From Bacilli bacterium (GTDB taxonomy: Bacteria > Bacillota_I > Bacilli_A > RF39 > UBA660): a stretch of 64,000 bases of DNA. The stretch covers positions 1 to 64,000 of the forward strand of contig JAFXYF010000013.1 of NCBI GenBank assembly GCA_017541885.1, in the 5' to 3' direction. The stretch's first letter is position 1; the number at the start of each line of letters is the position of its first letter. This document shows, one piece after another, positions 60,432 to 64,000 of the stretch. Under the pieces are notes generated by a model. That model was not told where the DNA came from. It was given only the letters and a program-made list of their open reading frames with translations, and ran no database searches. Made by a program: the position numbers and the translations under genes.

Positions 60432-62506
60432 TTCTCTTCAACCTCCTTAAGTGCTGTATTCTTTTCTGGATTTAATAAATCAAATACTATGATGTTATTA
60501 GAAACATCTAATAGTTTATTTGTATATTCTGTATTGCCTGTAATTTCTTCTTCTGTGATTGGTTGTTCTGTTAGAGGAAGATACTCTGCTTTTTGACTAT
60601 TGTAGTAAACATTGGCATTTAACCAGTTACCATTAGGGAATACTACAATATTATTTTCTCTTGTAGAGAATATATCATGACCTAAAGCATATTTATTGTA
60701 GAATCCAAACATATTTCCTAAAGTTGGTTGTACATCGTACATACCCATTGTATAAGTATAATTATTATTTAAATATGTACCAGCTAAATCTTTAGTCCAA
60801 ATAATGAATGGTACTTTTCTACCTAATTCATATTGATAATAATCATATTCTTTATATAATTCATCTTCTTCATCTCTAATCTCATGCGTTTCCATATTGT
60901 AATTATAAAGACGATTATAATCTTTCTTAGGAAGTCTTGCATCATGATCTCCATATAATACTATTACTGTATTTTCTAGAAGTCCTGCTTCATCTAATCC
61001 TACCATTAATTCTCCTAAAGCAGAATCTGCATAATGAAGAGATTTAAAGTAATTTCCTAGTTTAGTTCCTTCCATATATGGATAAGTTACTGTTTCTGGA
61101 GTTCCATCAGCTCCTAATACTGTTGTAGTTACATCTACATTATAATCTCCATAATGTTCTACATCAGAGAATGGTGTATGGTTAGATAACATTATCATTA
61201 CTCCATACCAATGTTCATGTTCTTCATTTATTGTTTTTAATTTTTCAATTGATTGTTTAAAGAATTCTTTATCAGATAATCCTAATCCAATAACGTTTTC
61301 TTTTTCTACAACATAATCTGCTTTACTAAAGAATTGATCATAACCAATACTGTTATACATATTACGTCTATTCCAGAAGTCTGCATTATTGGCATGCATA
61401 CTAAATGTGAAATAGCCTTGTTCTTTAAATAGTTTTGGAATTGAATTAAATGTTCTATCTGAATATGATACAAATGCTGTACCACTCTTAGTAGGCATTA
61501 ATGATGTATTATAAGTTAATTCTGAATCACTACTTGTACCTACACTAACTTGTGAATAGAAGTTAGAGAAGAACATTCCTTCTTTAGCTAATCTATTTAA
61601 GTTTGGTGTTACTTCTTGTCCATTAAATGATAGACTCATTGCATTTGTCATCATACTTTCTGCATGAATAACAATAACATTTTTACCTTTAAATCTATCT
61701 GTTACTTCATTTGGTGCAGATTTTTCTTTATCTGCGAAGTAATCTGCAAAATCTTTATTTGCTTGATCATAACCAAACATTGAATTAATCTTTGGTTGAA
61801 TACTAGATACAACATCGTTTACTTGATACACATAAATACCAAATCTCATGACAATATATTCTTTATTCCATTGTTTAACAAATCTTGAAACATCTAATGA
61901 AGACATTGTTACTAAGAATAAGATTCCTAATAATCCAGAGAATACTAATGTATGGATCATTTTCTTTTTACGATCAGATTTTAAATCTATTTTTTTATAA
62001 TAATTCTTTTTCTTTAATCTTATATGAACAATAATTAGGGCTAAAGGTCCAATTATATAAATCATATCTTTTAGTTGTAATACATTTTCTACTACAGCAT
62101 CTCCTACATCACCAATATATTGAGTTAGAGATAACATTGATACTGATGCGAATGATGTATAGAAAGTATAATATACTGAGTTAACTACACATAATGCAGT
62201 TAGAATAATATTTACTATTAATAAATATGTGAATCTATTCTTTGGCTTTGCTAGATATCCAAAAGATCCTAAAGCAATTACTACTGCAAAATCTGCAAGA
62301 ACTGCTTTCCATGATAAGTAGTTCTCTATAGAGTGCATACAGAAGAATCTAAGAATAGTCGCATTTAGTACTCCAGTAATTACAAAAGCAATAAATAAAA
62401 CATTATTCTTACAATAATTACGAATGATATGATCCTCTTTTATATGTTTCATTTTTTGTTTCATATATTTAGATAATTTTTTAAAACCTATTTTAATTCT
62501 TTTCAT
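60428..62506 (-). CDS. ltaS: lipoteichoic acid synthase family sulfatase-fold protein
   Basis: A 692-residue protein. Five membrane spans lie in about residues 30-215. An extracellular sulfatase-fold domain follows: IVIHAESMMTN (metal-binding Glu), SVGTSSDSELTYN with the catalytic Thr, MHANNADFWNR, and LYGDHDARLP with metal ligands. It polymerizes glycerol phosphate from phosphatidylglycerol onto a lipid anchor. The released diacylglycerol would be recycled by the DagK-like kinase at 26.7 kb. The C-terminal tail of about 60 residues is longer than usual. Its promoter lies at 62525-62553. Confidence 0.92.
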   Translation of the reverse strand: MKRIKIGFKKLSKYMKQKMKHIKEDHIIRNYCKNNVLFIAFVITGVLNATILRFFCMHSIENYLSWKAVLADFAVVIALGSFGYLAKPKNRFTYLLIVNIILTALCVVNSVYYTFYTSFASVSMLSLTQYIGDVGDAVVENVLQLKDMIYIIGPLALIIVHIRLKKKNYYKKIDLKSDRKKKMIHTLVFSGLLGILFLVTMSSLDVSRFVKQWNKEYIVMRFGIYVYQVNDVVSSIQPKINSMFGYDQANKDFADYFADKEKSAPNEVTDRFKGKNVIVIHAESMMTNAMSLSFNGQEVTPNLNRLAKEGMFFSNFYSQVSVGTSSDSELTYNTSLMPTKSGTAFVSYSDRTFNSIPKLFKEQGYFTFSMHANNADFWNRRNMYNSIGYDQFFSKADYVVEKENVIGLGLSDKEFFKQSIEKLKTINEEHEHWYGVMIMLSNHTPFSDVEHYGDYNVDVTTTVLGADGTPETVTYPYMEGTKLGNYFKSLHYADSALGELMVGLDEAGLLENTVIVLYGDHDARLPKKDYNRLYNYNMETHEIRDEEDELYKEYDYYQYELGRKVPFIIWTKDLAGTYLNNNYTYTMGMYDVQPTLGNMFGFYNKYALGHDIFSTRENNIVVFPNGNWLNANVYYNSQKAEYLPLTEQPITEEEITGNTEYTNKLLDVSNNIIVFDLLNPEKNTALKEVEEK

Positions 62507-62524
62507 ATATATACCTCATTAGTC

Positions 62525-62553
62525 ATTATATCATTTTATCAAGTATTTTACAA
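62525..62553 (-). promoter_or_regulatory. promoter of the ltaS operon
   Basis: TTGTAA and TATAAT on the minus strand with 17-base spacing, plus a TGA extension before the -10. Confidence 0.75.
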
Positions 62554-62589
62554 TGTTTTGGAGTATCTCTATTATTACTTTTATTATAT

Positions 62590-62620
62590 AAAAAAAGAGG
62601 AATTATTTCAATTCCTCTTT
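62590..62620 (-). terminator. terminator of the yihY gene
   Basis: A perfect 11-bp stem (62594-62604 with 62610-62620), T-run on the minus strand, overlapping the stop codon. Confidence 0.88.
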
Positions 62621-63418
62621 ATAACTACTTGCATTTAAAACCATTCCTAAAACAAAGATATATGATAGTAAGTAAATCCATAAGAATAATACTAAAATAT
62701 TTGAAATACTACCATAGAATACATCATATCTAGCAAAACGTTCTAGATAGAATGAAAATATTTCTGTTGATAGTACCCAACCTATTGCGGCAAATGCTGC
62801 TCCTTTATTAGTTGTCTTTGATGGTATTTCTTCATCTGGAGCAATTATATACATTAACTTAATATTAACAAATAAGAATATTAACATAATTGGATATTTA
62901 AGAATTGTTAATATTTTTTTAATCATTAAAGGAAGTGCTCTACTACCTGTTACTCCAATAATAATTTCTGATATTGTTCCACCAAATACTGGTACTGCTA
63001 ATAAGAAGATAAGTAAGAACATGATAATAAAGATCATTACTATTGCTTTTACTCTTCTACTTATTACATTCTTTGGTTTTACTTTATATATTTCATTTGA
63101 TGTATTTATCATTGAATAAGTACCATTACTTGCTAAAAGTATAGCTGAGAAATAGAAAACTATAATGTTAAAGTTAATTCCATCTCCAGTAATAATACCA
63201 TTTAAGATATTTGCTAAACCATCTGGAATTGATTCTGATATTGCTACTCTAACAGTATCTGCTGATATAGATAAAGCTGCAGCAATTGTAACTATTAGGG
63301 CTAGCATGGGAATGATTGTCATGACAAAGAAAAAAGCAAGTTGTCCTGGTAATATTCTCATCTCTGGTCTCATTAAGTATTTGAATATTTTTAAAATAAA
63401 CTCTCTTGCTTTTTCCAT
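62603..63418 (-). CDS. YihY/BrkB family membrane protein
   Basis: A 271-residue protein with six membrane spans. Family blocks: LPGQLAFFFVMTIIPMLALIV near the N-terminus, SNGTYSMINTSNEIYKV in the middle, and FYGSISNILVLFLWIYLLSYIFVLG at the end. Family function is unresolved; it was wrongly named ribonuclease BN in the past. It starts 15 bases after the GGDEF gene and is probably co-transcribed with it. Confidence 0.92.
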   Translation of the reverse strand: MEKAREFILKIFKYLMRPEMRILPGQLAFFFVMTIIPMLALIVTIAAALSISADTVRVAISESIPDGLANILNGIITGDGINFNIIVFYFSAILLASNGTYSMINTSNEIYKVKPKNVISRRVKAIVMIFIIMFLLIFLLAVPVFGGTISEIIIGVTGSRALPLMIKKILTILKYPIMLIFLFVNIKLMYIIAPDEEIPSKTTNKGAAFAAIGWVLSTEIFSFYLERFARYDVFYGSISNILVLFLWIYLLSYIFVLGMVLNASSYKEELK

Positions 63419-63433
63419 TTTTTAATTCACCTT

Positions 63434-64000
63434 TTATTTATATTCCTCTTTGTTTGTGATCATCTCTAGTGTTGCTTCATTAATAGCATCATCTAAAGTT
63501 TTAATCTCATCTGTAATCATACTATATCCTACAGCTGCACCAAACTCGTGAGGTAGGTTTCTCATTTCTTTGGATAATTTCTTTGTATATGTACTAATTT
63601 GTCTTTCACTATATCCAACTAAATAAATTAAGAATTCGTTTCCATCTGTTCTTACGATTTCACTATTCTCTAATTGGGTATTTACTAAGATACCTGCTGC
63701 TCTAATGATTAATTGGTCTCCTTCTTCATGACCATAGTTATCATTAACATATTTAACATTGTTTAAGTCTACCATAACGATAGCTTGAGGGAATACTTCA
63801 CAATCTTCCCATTCTTGCATCTTCATATTTAAATAATTTCTATTCTTTAATGAAGTAAGCATATCAGTATATTTATGTCTATCTGTTATTTTAACTTTCT
63901 TCTTTCTGTTCTTAGCTTTAATTATTAATACAATTAATCCAATTATTACTAATGGAGTAAAGATTATTGCTAGAACAATACTATATACTTGTTCTAATGT
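63434..64000 (-). CDS. membrane GGDEF domain protein, N-terminus beyond the window
   Basis: The reading frame is open to the window edge, at least 188 residues. A membrane span lies near the visible N-terminus (IVLAIIFTPLVIIGLIVLII), then a basic linker and a GGDEF domain: MVDLNNVKYVNDNYGHEEGDQ is the usual metal and nucleotide site. The signature reads RTDGNEF instead of RxGGDEF, so the Gly-Gly-Asp is changed to Asp-Gly-Asn. Diguanylate cyclase activity is doubtful; a GTP-binding or inactive role is possible. The ATG at 63862 is internal. The Asp of the metal site is present. Confidence 0.88.
   Translation of the reverse strand, partial: TLEQVYSIVLAIIFTPLVIIGLIVLIIKAKNRKKKVKITDRHKYTDMLTSLKNRNYLNMKMQEWEDCEVFPQAIVMVDLNNVKYVNDNYGHEEGDQLIIRAAGILVNTQLENSEIVRTDGNEFLIYLVGYSERQISTYTKKLSKEMRNLPHEFGAAVGYSMITDEIKTLDDAINEATLEMITNKEEYK

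Noticed and set aside
1-64000. CRISPR arrays, riboswitches, T-boxes and insertion sequences
   Set aside because: I looked for regularly spaced repeats, long structured leaders and transposase genes and found none that I can support.

Overview
The window is AT-rich Gram-positive DNA, judged by eye well under 35% GC. Genes start mostly at ATG behind strong GGAGG-type ribosome binding sites, and TGA is used as a normal stop. Gram-positive envelope genes (LTA synthase, LytR-CpsA-Psr, PASTA, FemX, GH25 and glucosaminidase hydrolases) point to a low-GC Firmicute. An uncultured gut member of Bacilli, near Erysipelotrichales or RF39-like lineages, is my best guess; that placement is inference.

Region 1 (1-5.4 kb) is accessory. 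It holds the start of a DUF3781-like gene, a GIY-YIG protein, a C-terminally short MOBP-type relaxase, a small DUF6870-like protein, a MOBV (Mob/Pre) relaxase, a 200-bp hairpin-rich oriT candidate and a large serine recombinase. Together these look like an integrative and mobilizable element. tRNA-Gly(UCC) follows, with a consensus promoter and an odd leader.

Region 2 (6.1-25 kb) is mostly housekeeping: IspH, a YjbR protein, HtrA, a GNAT-TsaC fusion, the YmfF/YmfH M16 pair, GpmI, a thioredoxin-fold lipoprotein, MnmA, CopA/CopZ, an ASCH protein, YlmH, small membrane proteins, a GH25 lysozyme, a TSCPD protein and FemX.

Region 3 (25-49.5 kb) is a surface-glycan locus read leftward in several transcription units. 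CapE, CapF and CapG make UDP-N-acetyl-L-fucosamine. A Wzm/Wzt-type ABC exporter moves a finished or lipid-linked polymer. A ten-gene block (36.0-47.2 kb) carries two DPM1-like polyprenyl-phosphate glycosyltransferases, a UbiA-family (DPPR-synthase-like) prenyltransferase, a separate HAD-IB phosphatase, GT2 enzymes, an SGNH hydrolase and two very large polytopic fusions. A third fusion joins an O-antigen ligase/polymerase-like membrane half to a GT4 enzyme. The logic is to make polyprenyl-phosphate sugars inside, flip them, and use them outside in GT-C-type transferases. DagK sits beside this locus and LTA synthase lies further right, which suggests teichoic-acid lipid recycling.

Region 4 (49.7-64 kb) holds a kinase-less six-PASTA protein, a lipoprotein, a 1160-residue glucosaminidase, a LytR-CpsA-Psr ligase, a secreted protein with a Cys-rich tail, a candidate type I toxin-antitoxin locus at 59.5-59.8 kb, LtaS with a partner, a YihY protein and a GGDEF protein cut by the window edge.

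A trait of the whole window is that intrinsic terminators overlap the stop codons of the genes they end. At least fifteen cases were read. This is the layout expected where transcription runs ahead of translation.
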